NCBI GenBank assembly: GCA_965369945.1
Contig: CBDUST010000067.1
Location: 1 to 16,569, forward strand
From: JADFNO01 sp965369945
GTDB lineage: Bacteria > Planctomycetota > Phycisphaerae > Phycisphaerales > SM1A02
DNA length: 16,569 bases
Direction of reading: 5' to 3'
Part shown: positions 1 to 6,839 of the stretch, piece after piece
Numbering within the stretch: the stretch's first letter is position 1
How the letters are laid out: every line of letters starts with the position of its first letter
The notes under the pieces: model-generated
Database searches by the model: none
What the model was told of the DNA's origin: nothing
Seen by the model: the letters and a program-made list of their open reading frames with translations, nothing else
Position numbers and translations under genes: made by a program

Positions 1-204
1 CGGGGGGCGAGGATCGCGATCATCAGCTTCCATAGTCTGGAAGATCGGATCGTCAAGCGAGCATTCGCACGGTTGAGCGACCGCGGACTGGGGGCGCGGC
101 TCACGAAACGGCCGATCACGGCCACTGATGGCGAGATCGCGGCGAATCCGCGAGCTCGCTCAGCGAAGTTGCGGGCCGTCAAGGTAGACGCCGCAGACAA
201 TTGA
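1..204 (+). CDS. rsmH: 16S rRNA m4C1402 methyltransferase RsmH, C-terminal fragment
   Basis: The first 67 codons of the window are open and end at TGA 202-204. They contain the motif ISFHSLEDRIVK, a hallmark of the C-terminal part of RsmH (MraW), the SAM-dependent N4-methyltransferase acting on C1402 in the decoding centre of 16S rRNA. After it come a basic stretch and the usual tail (KRPITAT, then NPRARSAKLRAV), which matches the RPxxPxxxExxxNPRARSAKLR ending of the family. The gene is cut by the left window edge; full-length family members are about 300 residues. In most bacteria rsmH lies just upstream of ftsL and ftsI, and that is the context here, except that a LysM gene comes in between. 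Confidence 0.95.
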   Translation, partial: RGARIAIISFHSLEDRIVKRAFARLSDRGLGARLTKRPITATDGEIAANPRARSAKLRAVKVDAADN

Positions 205-265
205 TGAAGGTCGCCCGCACCGGGGTCTGGAACCGGTGAGGCCAAAGCAGGGAAGCTCAAGACCT

Positions 266-1033
266 ATGACGAGGGAAAATAAGCTGGCGTTAGTGATCGG
301 ATTCGCGCTGATCGTCTTCGTGGGGATATTGGTCTCGGACCACTTTTCGGCTGCACGGCTCAATGAACCGGCCGACCTGACGCTCAACGGGAGCTCCCCG
401 ACCAATGCCGAACGAAACGACCGGTCTCTTATCGACCTCCAAGAATCTGAGCCGGCGTCCCGCAAACCAGCACGAGCGGGGCAAGTAGCCGTGGCGCCGA
501 CTCAATACTTAGCAAGTGATGGCCCCGCCAAACAGCGGCCGATGCCAAACGAACTTCAGACGATTCGATTGCCCGACTTACAGGAACTGGCGAAGAACGA
601 TCCGACGCTGAACGCCGACCCAACAGCCAATGATCGGTTCCGCTTCGTCGAGGTGCGCCGCAACGAATCGCTAAGCAGTATTTGCGGTCGGGAGTATGGG
701 AACCAGTTGTTGGCCTCGGCATTGGCGAAGTACAACGGAATCTCCGATCCAAATTTGATACGACAAGGGTGGCGACTGCGATTGCCTGATGCAAGCGTAC
801 TTGGCGGTGACAGCAACCCTGCCGCCGCCCCACGACGAAGCGCTTCCGATCCGCGCTACGCCAGGTACACCGTAAAACCGGGCGAATCGTTGTCGGAAAT
901 TGCAAGTCGATTGTTGAAATCGACACAGCGATGGCGCGAGCTATATGACCTGAACCGGGATGTGATTCCAGGCGATCCGAGTTCGGTTCGAGCCGGCGTA
1001 ACCATCAAGGTGCCGCTTACCGGGAACAGCTAA
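266..1033 (+). CDS. Membrane-anchored protein with two LysM domains
   Basis: A 255-aa protein with a single N-terminal membrane helix (residues about 7-24), a low-complexity linker rich in polar residues and proline (about 30-120), and two LysM-like peptidoglycan-binding modules. The first is at about 126-174 (RRNESLSSICGREYGN, then QGWRLRLP); the second, more canonical one is at about 199-250 (YTVKPGESLSEIA, then AGVTIKVP). The topology suggests an inner-membrane protein with periplasmic domains that bind glycan strands. An in-frame GTG at 236 would add ten polar residues; ATG 266 puts the membrane helix at the very N-terminus and is preferred. It sits between rsmH and an FtsL-like gene, so a role in division or cell-wall assembly is a reasonable inference, but no enzymatic domain is present. 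Confidence 0.85.
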   Translation: MTRENKLALVIGFALIVFVGILVSDHFSAARLNEPADLTLNGSSPTNAERNDRSLIDLQESEPASRKPARAGQVAVAPTQYLASDGPAKQRPMPNELQTIRLPDLQELAKNDPTLNADPTANDRFRFVEVRRNESLSSICGREYGNQLLASALAKYNGISDPNLIRQGWRLRLPDASVLGGDSNPAAAPRRSASDPRYARYTVKPGESLSEIASRLLKSTQRWRELYDLNRDVIPGDPSSVRAGVTIKVPLTGNS

Positions 1034-1118
1034 CGAGCCGAGCGCAGGCTCTGGGCGTGTTTGGGTTGCGACCAGCCTTGTGGCATCTACGCGGCGTATC
1101 GAAGGATCACCGAGGATC

Positions 1119-1439
1119 ATGTTCGCTAAACTTCTCGTCATTATCACGCTCATCGGTGCGACGGCCTGCATCCTTCTGGTGAACCGACAACAGCGCATCG
1201 AGACGGCAAACGAAATTGCGCAAACCCATCGCCGCTTGCTGAACCACGACCAGGCGCTGTGGGCGATGCGAAACGAGATCGCCTCGCGGTGTACCCCCGA
1301 CGAAGTGCGCGCGGCGATGTCCACTTTTCAGGGCGATTGGCGTTCGATCCCGTCAGCGCCGTCTGGCGAGAAAAGATCAGTGGCACACTTCGCCACGCAC
1401 AAGCCCCTTCAATCCGTCAAGATTGACGTCGGTGGATGA
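1119..1439 (+). CDS. ftsL: FtsL-like division protein (small bitopic coiled-coil protein)
   Basis: A 106-aa protein with one N-terminal membrane helix (residues about 4-21) and directly after it a charged amphipathic helix (about 22-60) with coiled-coil character. This is the architecture of FtsL/DivIC, the bitopic proteins that form the FtsQLB complex activating septal peptidoglycan synthesis. Primary sequence of this family is poorly conserved, so the call rests on size, topology and position between rsmH and ftsI. A GTG at 1080 would add 13 residues; ATG 1119 starts just ahead of the membrane helix, with GAGGA (1112-1116) or AAGGA (1102-1106) upstream. Its stop overlaps the next start in an ATGA (1436-1439), indicating translational coupling with ftsI. 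The tail after residue 65 is polar and not recognised. Confidence 0.7.
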   Translation: MFAKLLVIITLIGATACILLVNRQQRIETANEIAQTHRRLLNHDQALWAMRNEIASRCTPDEVRAAMSTFQGDWRSIPSAPSGEKRSVAHFATHKPLQSVKIDVGG

Positions 1440-3208
1440 AGCGAATGCCGGGCGAAGAGCAGCTGCGATTGTACCAGCCAAATCGCGCGATGGCGTGGTC
1501 GAAGCTTGTCGTGTTCGTCATGATCGCCGGGCTCGGTGTGCTGCTGGTGCGTGTCGCCCAGATGAAGCTGCGACCTGATCCGCAGCTGGCACAAGTGGTC
1601 TCACCTCGCCTTTCCAGCCTATCGGAATTGGGCAAGCGCGGCGATCTACTTGATGCGCGTCACCGCCTTTTGGCCGCGAGCACCGTCGCCTATCGTCTGT
1701 TTGTCGACCCGACAATGGTGAGCGATACACAGACGGTCGCTGTGGATATCGCCAAGGCAATCGGTGCCGATCCCGTCCAGATCGATCGGAGGATTCTCCA
1801 GCGACCGGGTCGACGGTATGTCGTGATCGAACACGAACTAGAAGATTGGCAGGCGCAAGCGATCCGTCAGGCCAAACTCAGCGGCGTCGGCTTGCAGCCG
1901 CGACTGGTTCGACATAATCCACAGGGTAGAGTCGGCGCCGGCGTGATCGGCAAGGTTGGCTTCGAACACACCGGCCTCGCGGGAATGGAACTCCTGTTTG
2001 ATGAAGCGCTCGCGCCGCGCGATGGGCGGTTGACCTATCTGCGTGACGCCAATCGACGTGCGCTTTGGATCGACCCCAAAGCGCATCGACCCAGTGTTGA
2101 CGGCCGGGATGTACAGCTCAGTATCGACCTTGTCATTCAGCAGTTCGTCGAAGAGCGGCTGGGCCAGGCTGTAACAGAGTTCAATGCGAGTGGCGGACGC
2201 GCGATCGTGCTTGACTGTCGCACCGGCGAAATTCTGGCAATGTGCGATGTACTGAATCCCCGCACCGGTTGGGAAGAAGTGACCACCGATCCCGGGCGAG
2301 CTATTCACCCAGCACTCGGTCGTAATCGTTGTGTCACTGACCCCTATGAGCCGGGCTCGACGTTCAAACCGTTCGTCTGGGCTGTTGCGACTGAGCTTGG
2401 TAAAGCTCAGCCGGAGGAAGTGTTGCCCACGCCCAGCGGACCTGCCTACCACACGAGCCGGGGTCGACGGATTCGCGACTCCCATTATCACGGGCCCGTC
2501 AGTTGGCGAAGGGTGCTAGTCAAGTCGATCAACAGCGGTATGGCGATCGTGGCCGAGCGCATGAGCCACGACGAATTGCAAGGAGCTGTTGCCAAGTTCG
2601 GTTTCGGGCGCAAAACCGGCTGCGGTCTGCCGGGCGAGTCGGCTGGGCTGGTGACATCGGTTGCGAATTGGACTCATCACACGCAGACCTCGGTGCCAAT
2701 GGGGCACGAGATCGCTGTGACGCCGGTGCAGATGGTTCGCGCGTTCAGTGTGTTTGCACGAGACGGAACACTGCCGACCTTGCGCATTACTGCCCAGACG
2801 CCCGAGGGTGAGATTTATCCTGTTCGCCATCAAGTCATTCCCGCTGAAATCGCTAAACTCGTGCGTAGCGTTCTACGTGAGGTGATGCTCGAAGGCACCG
2901 GCCGAAGAGCGCAATCCGAAAAGTACCGCATATTCGCGAAATCCGGAACGGCGCAGTTACCTAAGCCCAGAGGTGGTGGATACTTCGAGGATCGTTACGT
3001 ATCGAGCTTCATCGGCGGTGCGCCATTGGACGACCCGCGCATCGTCGTACTCTGCGTCATGGACGATCCGGACAAATCAATTGGGCACTACGGTGGAGCG
3101 ATCGCCGGTCCGGTGGTGCGCGACATCATCGACCACACGCTCACCTATCTCGGCGTCCAGCCGGATGTTGTAAACGAAAACGACGCGAGTCTTGCCGCAG
3201 CGGACTGA
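1436..3208 (+). CDS. ftsI: Septal peptidoglycan transpeptidase FtsI (class B PBP)
   Basis: A 590-aa class B penicillin-binding protein, the D,D-transpeptidase that cross-links septal peptidoglycan. Visible parts: a membrane helix at about 23-41; the N-terminal module with GKRGDLLDARHRLLA (66-80), a variant of the RGxIxDRNG motif; and the transpeptidase domain with the three active-site motifs. These are S308-T-F-K311 (nucleophilic serine), S364-I-N366 and K502-S-G-T505. It ends shortly after the conserved GGAIAGPV segment (553-560) and has no PASTA repeats. It overlaps the FtsL-like gene by four bases. In most dcw clusters murE or another mur gene follows; here the neighbour is an unrelated small unknown. 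PBP2 (mrdA) is less likely given the rsmH-ftsL context. Confidence 0.93.
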   Translation: MKRMPGEEQLRLYQPNRAMAWSKLVVFVMIAGLGVLLVRVAQMKLRPDPQLAQVVSPRLSSLSELGKRGDLLDARHRLLAASTVAYRLFVDPTMVSDTQTVAVDIAKAIGADPVQIDRRILQRPGRRYVVIEHELEDWQAQAIRQAKLSGVGLQPRLVRHNPQGRVGAGVIGKVGFEHTGLAGMELLFDEALAPRDGRLTYLRDANRRALWIDPKAHRPSVDGRDVQLSIDLVIQQFVEERLGQAVTEFNASGGRAIVLDCRTGEILAMCDVLNPRTGWEEVTTDPGRAIHPALGRNRCVTDPYEPGSTFKPFVWAVATELGKAQPEEVLPTPSGPAYHTSRGRRIRDSHYHGPVSWRRVLVKSINSGMAIVAERMSHDELQGAVAKFGFGRKTGCGLPGESAGLVTSVANWTHHTQTSVPMGHEIAVTPVQMVRAFSVFARDGTLPTLRITAQTPEGEIYPVRHQVIPAEIAKLVRSVLREVMLEGTGRRAQSEKYRIFAKSGTAQLPKPRGGGYFEDRYVSSFIGGAPLDDPRIVVLCVMDDPDKSIGHYGGAIAGPVVRDIIDHTLTYLGVQPDVVNENDASLAAAD

Positions 3209-3232
3209 CGACTCGCTTCGATCGCATTGGTG

Positions 3233-3241
3233 TGGTAAACT
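3233..3241 (+). promoter_or_regulatory. Extended -10 element, start only about 11 bases upstream of ATG
   Basis: TGG-TAAACT fits the extended -10 form TGn-TAnnnT. No good -35 hexamer is visible at 16-18 bases upstream, as is common for extended -10 promoters. Transcription would begin near 3248-3249, so the message of the gene at 3252 would be leaderless or nearly so. No Shine-Dalgarno sequence precedes that ATG, which fits. Confidence 0.4.
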
Positions 3242-3251
3242 GGGTCTTGTT

Positions 3252-3452
3252 ATGGAAGAGCGCGTCATAAATAACTGGAATGAGGAGTCGCCGGAGGCAA
3301 AGGCGCGGTGGTTTCAATCGCTGTCGCTTGTTGAGCGGATGGAGTATCTCTGCGCCGTAACCGAGTTGGTCTTTCAGAATAATCCCGATATCGCCCGCAA
3401 GAAGCATGTTGAATCGATTACAGGCCGTATTCGAGTCCTTACACTCCCATAG
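3252..3452 (+). CDS. Small unknown protein (66 aa)
   Basis: A 66-aa mostly helical, charged protein. The N-terminal half is acidic and contains WNEESPEAKARWFQSLSLVERM; the C-terminal part (about 43-66) has NNPDIARKKH followed by a basic, beta-like ending GRIRVLTLP. I cannot name the family. The composition is that of a real soluble protein rather than a chance frame. The frame is open further upstream from 3192, but there it overlaps the end of ftsI and lacks the compositional signal; ATG 3252 lies just behind an extended -10 element. It is the first of three same-strand genes that lead into the nucleotidyltransferase-HEPN gene. An antitoxin-like or accessory role is only a guess from size and context. 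Confidence 0.65.
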   Translation: MEERVINNWNEESPEAKARWFQSLSLVERMEYLCAVTELVFQNNPDIARKKHVESITGRIRVLTLP

Positions 3453-3497
3453 AAGACGTTGATGGTGCCGATGTTCGGCATGCCGACCACGTACGAC

Positions 3498-3505
3498 GAG
3501 GGGAG
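3498..3505 (+). promoter_or_regulatory. Shine-Dalgarno that decides the DUF6899 start
   Basis: GAGGGGAG lies nine bases before ATG 3515 but only three before the in-frame GTG 3509, so ATG 3515 is the better start. Confidence 0.6.
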
Positions 3506-3514
3506 TAAGTGTCC

Positions 3515-3796
3515 ATGCCGTACATCCCACAAGACGATCGCACTACCTATGACCCGTTGATCGAACCGATCATCGAGGCGCTGAGGTCGCAACAACCCCC
3601 GTCTCGCAAAGGCCACGCCAACTACGTCATCACTCAGATTCTGCGCAAAGCGTGGGGCGTCGATGCCCCCGAGAACGAGTCATACTCCCACTACGCCGAC
3701 ATCATCGGCACACTCGAATGCGCCAAACAAGAGTTGTACCGCCGCTGGGTAGCAGACTACGAAGACAAAGCGATCGCCAAGAACGGCGATCTTTGA
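3515..3796 (+). CDS. DUF6899-like small protein
   Basis: A 93-aa protein beginning MPYIPQDDR, with a central helix containing GHANYVITQIL (about 33-43) and a C-terminal helix with IIGTLECAKQELYRRWVADYED followed by the ending AIAKNGDL. From memory this is the pattern of the DUF6899 family: MPYI at the start, N-Y-V-I-T in the middle, L-E-C-A-K-x-E-x-Y-R-R near the end, and a closing NGD. The function is unknown; I recall members being scattered and often encoded in mobile or accessory DNA. The gene has one of the few strong ribosome-binding sites in the window. The next gene starts 80 bases downstream from what looks like its own promoter, so these may be adjacent single units rather than an operon. 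Family assignment is from memory and unverified. Confidence 0.75.
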   Translation: MPYIPQDDRTTYDPLIEPIIEALRSQQPPSRKGHANYVITQILRKAWGVDAPENESYSHYADIIGTLECAKQELYRRWVADYEDKAIAKNGDL

Positions 3797-3856
3797 CAAT
3801 CTTCGGCGCTCGGGTGAGCCTCCTGAATGCCCGGTCCCAAATCCCTGACACCTTCC

Positions 3857-3865
3857 TGCTACACT
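3857..3865 (+). promoter_or_regulatory. Extended -10 element before the nucleotidyltransferase-HEPN gene
   Basis: TGC-TACACT fits TGn-TAnnnT, with no convincing -35. Transcription would begin near 3872, five bases before ATG 3877. There is no Shine-Dalgarno in front of that ATG (the upstream bases are CTGCCC), so a near-leaderless message is likely. Confidence 0.4.
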
Positions 3866-3876
3866 GCCCTCTGCCC

Positions 3877-4770
3877 ATGGATACGTCTCTCTCGCATCTT
3901 CCGGAGCACAAACGAGCCGAACTTGCACGACTCACGAGGCTCATCCGCGAATCCTGCCGCGATGTCGAGATGATCATCCTCTACGGCTCTTACGCCCGAG
4001 GTGACTACAAGGAAGAAGCTGATCTCAAGCCCGATCGAAAGTCCGGCCACGCCTCGGATTACGACATTCTCATCGTCACCACCATACCGGAAGCCGCGAA
4101 CTCCATCGACCTCTGGAATCACGTTACGAATAAGGCGCGAAGTCTTCCGGGCGGCTTGAGCGCCCATCCGCGCCTCATCGCTTACGACATCAATTCGCTC
4201 AACGAACGCCTCGCCGACGGCCGGTACTTCTACACCGACATCAGGAAGGAAGGTCGCATGATGTACGATTCCGGGAACTACACACTCGCCGAAGCAAAGG
4301 AACTTCCACCCGAAGAACGCTATCGCATTGCGCAAGAGTACTTTGACAACGGATTTGAGAACGCGCAAAATTTCTTCAAGGGATGTGAGTTCTTCAATAG
4401 TGAACAGGATTACAAACAAGCAGCGTTCCTGTTGCATCAAGCAACGGAAGCTGCGTACAAAACGATTCTGCTCGTGTTTACGGGTTACAGCCCCAACGAA
4501 CACTGGCTCGCCGAATTGGCTCGAATGGCAGCGATGCACGATGAATCAATCCTCGATATCCTCCCCCAGGAAACGGACGAAGAAGACGAAGAAGGCAAAG
4601 AAAAGGGACGGCTCTTCAAGCTCCTCGATTACGCCTACATCGGCGCGCGCTATGACCCCAAATACACCATCACCGCCGAGGAGCTGGATTACCTCTCCGC
4701 CTGCGTCCGCACCCTCCTCGACCGCACCGAATCCCTCTGCACGGCAGAACTCGACCGAATCAAGTCGTGA
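3877..4770 (+). CDS. Fused nucleotidyltransferase (MNT)-HEPN protein
   Basis: A 297-aa two-domain protein. The N-terminal half is a minimal nucleotidyltransferase of the pol-beta superfamily: LYGSYARGD (35-43, G37-S38), then SDYDILIV with the metal-binding pair D61/D63, and a likely third acid D104 in LIAYDIN. About 16 extra charged residues separate ARGD from SDYD, more than in stand-alone MntA-type antitoxins. The C-terminal half (about 143-297) is an all-helical HEPN-type domain with H187 in FLLHQATEAAYK, an acidic linker (231-244) and YIGARYDPKY (254-263). In the known HepT-MntA pair, the MNT protein AMPylates the HEPN RNase toxin; here both are on one chain and I see no canonical R-x4-6-H RNase motif, so toxin activity is doubtful. 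The frame is open upstream to 3652, but that part is antisense-like shadow over the DUF6899 gene; ATG 3877 starts the domain. Confidence 0.87.
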   Translation: MDTSLSHLPEHKRAELARLTRLIRESCRDVEMIILYGSYARGDYKEEADLKPDRKSGHASDYDILIVTTIPEAANSIDLWNHVTNKARSLPGGLSAHPRLIAYDINSLNERLADGRYFYTDIRKEGRMMYDSGNYTLAEAKELPPEERYRIAQEYFDNGFENAQNFFKGCEFFNSEQDYKQAAFLLHQATEAAYKTILLVFTGYSPNEHWLAELARMAAMHDESILDILPQETDEEDEEGKEKGRLFKLLDYAYIGARYDPKYTITAEELDYLSACVRTLLDRTESLCTAELDRIKS

Positions 4771-4842
4771 CGACAGCCGTGCCGGCCTCGCGACCCTGGT
4801 ATTCTCAGGGCTTCTGAAATCGAGTGAGCAGATAGGCAGACT

Positions 4843-5313
4843 CTAGAGAATAGCTGTTATTCCAGCGTTCAGTCGATCTGCGACGAGAGTTGCAATTGTG
4901 CTGCGATGACACTCCTCGTGTGCTCGCTCATAGCACATAAGGGCAACGGATTGTTGCCTAGCAACACGAGCAAGGCGATCAATGGATTCCCCAAGACTGC
5001 GATTGGCGTATGCCCGAAATAACTTGTGAAAGTACTGGAGATCGCCGGTCTCACGAAGTCGGTCGCGCTGTCTCTTGGTCGATCCCAAGTCCGTCCAGGC
5101 CCCGTATTCGATACCGGCTTGCTCACATCGTGCCATCAGTGAGGCAGCTCGGAAGTCGGCCTTGCGTGACATGGGCTTGTCCCGAATGTCCGCCAGATGT
5201 TCTATGCCAGCATCCCGAAGCGATGCAATCAGATCTTCGCCTGTCCGTCGCTCGTATCCGATCGTAAAGACCGTAGCAGATCTGCGCCTAGACTCGCGAA
5301 TAACCTTGTACAT
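4843..5313 (-). CDS. DUF488 family protein
   Basis: A 156-aa protein with the DUF488 signature: VFTIGYERR (15-23), LADIRDKPMSRK (40-51, the D-x-R-x-x-P-x-S-R motif) and LMCYERAHEECHR (125-137) with C127, C135 and H136. The conserved Cys/His pair suggests a catalytic or metal-binding pocket, but the biochemical activity of the family is not established to my knowledge. It is the last gene of a three-gene minus-strand operon. The frame is open to an ATG at 5514, which would add 67 residues overlapping the upstream gene by 131 bases; that extension has no recognisable domain. ATG 5313 gives the usual family length and a 71-base gap. An in-frame GTG in between cannot be excluded. Confidence 0.85.
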   Translation of the reverse strand: MYKVIRESRRRSATVFTIGYERRTGEDLIASLRDAGIEHLADIRDKPMSRKADFRAASLMARCEQAGIEYGAWTDLGSTKRQRDRLRETGDLQYFHKLFRAYANRSLGESIDRLARVARQQSVALMCYERAHEECHRSTIATLVADRLNAGITAIL

Positions 5314-5383
5314 CGAGTGGCTGTCTGCTGAGGAGGCAGCCAGCCCAAACACGGCAAGAGCCTTGGCATTGTTGGCTCTACGC

Positions 5384-6139
5384 TTATTGATTTGACCAGA
5401 GATTGACACTGTCGCTCTGCTCCTTAGGTGGGACAAACGCTCCACAAACTCCGAAGTGTTGTCGGTGCTCCGCAAAGTTTCCCATGAAAAACCAGATGTT
5501 TCTTGATGGGCCAAAGAGGTCGTTCATCCATTTCTGTCGCATGACGTCAATTGGATCCGAATATTTCCGGCGGAATTTGCGCCATGTCTCTCCAACCTCC
5601 CAAGCCAAGAATTTCGAGTCGTGCTCCTCGCCCTCACCATCTTTCCATTTCAATCGAAAGTCAAATGGGAGTTTCTCTAGTGGCCGGGGTCCGCCGAACA
5701 GATCTGCTTGTTTCAACAACTCCTGCTGCTTCAACGACCATTCTGCTGATTCTGGATTGGCAATAAATTCCAAGACTTCGCGCACGACCACTGGTGCAAG
5801 CGTTCTGCCTGAATCTCTGAGAGCTTTCATGGACGGAACTGCTGTTGGTATGATCCATTCGCACCGTGCAGGCCACCCATCGATATGACCGATGACTTTC
5901 AGAGTTGATGCGTCAGGGCGACGGCTTTCTGGCCTGCCATCCGGGTTTGAGCCCAATTTGACCATCACCACGTCGAATGCCCTGTACTGTTTGTCTTCAT
6001 CGAGATGCCGAAGAGGCACAGGGTAAAGCCGACGCCACTCGCCTTGATCGTTGATTCCTCCCGTACACACCGTCTCGATGTATTTTGAACTCAGAGTCGG
6101 ATATGTTCGGACGGTCACAAGAATCCGTTCCTCTAACAT
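5384..6139 (-). CDS. Unknown protein, middle gene of the DUF488 operon
   Basis: A 251-aa soluble-looking protein with no signal peptide or membrane helix. Visible segments: an N-terminal strand and turn ILVTVRTYPTLSSKYIETVC (6-25), then WRRLYPVPLRHLDEDKQY (35-52), a charged middle part, and near the end WFFMGNFAEHRQHFGVCGAFVPPK (about 217-240). I recall uncharacterised proteins with a similar beginning (VK-T-Y-P, ETVCTAG, W-x-R-L-Y-P-I-P) and ending (FxxGN, GxFxPPK) encoded beside DUF488 genes, but cannot give a family name. ATG 6145 lies only two bases from the Shine-Dalgarno AGGAGA (6148-6153), whereas ATG 6139 has an eight-base spacing and is preferred. The gene begins 33 bases after the stop of the winged-helix gene, so co-transcription is likely. 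No function is claimed. Confidence 0.8.
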   Translation of the reverse strand: MLEERILVTVRTYPTLSSKYIETVCTGGINDQGEWRRLYPVPLRHLDEDKQYRAFDVVMVKLGSNPDGRPESRRPDASTLKVIGHIDGWPARCEWIIPTAVPSMKALRDSGRTLAPVVVREVLEFIANPESAEWSLKQQELLKQADLFGGPRPLEKLPFDFRLKWKDGEGEEHDSKFLAWEVGETWRKFRRKYSDPIDVMRQKWMNDLFGPSRNIWFFMGNFAEHRQHFGVCGAFVPPKEQSDSVNLWSNQ

Positions 6140-6147
6140 GCGCATCG

Positions 6148-6153
6148 TCTCCT
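6148..6153 (-). promoter_or_regulatory. Shine-Dalgarno deciding the start of the 251-aa gene
   Basis: AGGAGA on the minus strand lies two bases from ATG 6145 and eight from ATG 6139, favouring 6139. Confidence 0.55.
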
Positions 6154-6172
6154 ATCTCTGAGCACGCATCGA

Positions 6173-6826
6173 CTACGGAATCAACCCAGAGATCAGTGGT
6201 GCAACGTGTTCCATTGCGGCAGCGAAGCCGCCGATCGTGGCAATCTGACCGATCCGCGTCCACAGACGACTGATGATCGTCTTGTCTGGTTGAGCCTTTG
6301 CCAGTTGATCCTTGATACTCTCAATGTCGGCCGAGACATCCCACTTCTGCGAATCGGTGATCTCGGTTGATGAAACGGCGGCCTCTTTCAACTTATTCAG
6401 TTCGTTGTGAAGGTCTGCAAACTCGACGTTCACTACATTTCCATCACCCAACGTGATTACGTTAGTTCCAATAGCACTAATGTTGATCCCTGCATAGCGA
6501 GGATTCTCGCTGAACTCGGACTCTCCCTCCATCTTGTCGATTCCCTCTGCCGAGATTTCGTACCAAACAACCACGGAAGGAACTGTCCCTCCCTTCACAA
6601 CGACAGTCTTCTCAACCCCATGCTTATTGATCCAACCTTTGTCAATGAGATATGTGAGATTTGACATCACTTGCGATTGCGAAAAACCATGCCGCTCTTT
6701 CAGCGCCTTCTTCACATCGCTAATTTTGACTGCTGATCCCTTCTTTCCATATTGACTCGTCGCGTTCAGATTGCGTTCGTAGAACCAACGGAGAATCTGA
6801 TGGCGCGTTGCATCATTGGGATTCAT
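6173..6826 (-). CDS. Winged-helix protein with GDGNVV motif, coiled helix and hydrophobic tail
   Basis: A 217-aa protein in three parts. Residues about 5-98 look like a winged helix-turn-helix of the MarR/phage-repressor kind: two helices, KISDVKKALKERHGFSQSQVMSNLTYL as the recognition region, and a wing ending YEISAEGIDKMEG. Residues 113-134 carry the strand motif NISAIGTNVITLGDGNVVNV. Residues 136-178 form a charged helical stretch, and 194-216 a hydrophobic tail (IATIGGFAAAMEHVAPLISGLI) that could insert in a membrane or pack as a hairpin. I recall similar motif-plus-tail modules at the C-termini of assorted uncharacterised bacterial proteins in accessory regions (from memory). The start is well supported by the Shine-Dalgarno GGAGGG (6833-6838), six bases upstream. 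It is the first gene of the three-gene operon; base composition is lower in GC than the flanks. It could be a membrane-tethered regulator or an effector. Confidence 0.82.
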   Translation of the reverse strand: MNPNDATRHQILRWFYERNLNATSQYGKKGSAVKISDVKKALKERHGFSQSQVMSNLTYLIDKGWINKHGVEKTVVVKGGTVPSVVVWYEISAEGIDKMEGESEFSENPRYAGINISAIGTNVITLGDGNVVNVEFADLHNELNKLKEAAVSSTEITDSQKWDVSADIESIKDQLAKAQPDKTIISRLWTRIGQIATIGGFAAAMEHVAPLISGLIP

Positions 6827-6832
6827 ACGCGT

Positions 6833-6838
6833 CCCTCC
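6833..6838 (-). promoter_or_regulatory. Strong Shine-Dalgarno of the winged-helix gene
   Basis: GGAGGG with a six-base spacer to ATG 6826. This is a textbook site in a window where most housekeeping starts have none, which supports different ancestry of the operon. Confidence 0.65.
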
Positions 6839-6839
6839 G

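Noticed and set aside
3471..3485. Small hairpin TGCCGA-TGT-TCGGCA as terminator after the 66-aa gene
   Set aside because: The stem has only six pairs and no T-run follows.
3652..3876. 75-residue upstream extension of the nucleotidyltransferase-HEPN frame
   Set aside because: It runs over the DUF6899 gene in another frame, is arginine-rich in the manner of shadow frames, and lies before the probable promoter.
5314..5514. N-terminal extension of the DUF488 protein by 67 residues
   Set aside because: It would overlap the upstream gene by 131 bases, has no domain signal and exceeds the usual family length. The later ATG places the DUF488 start properly.
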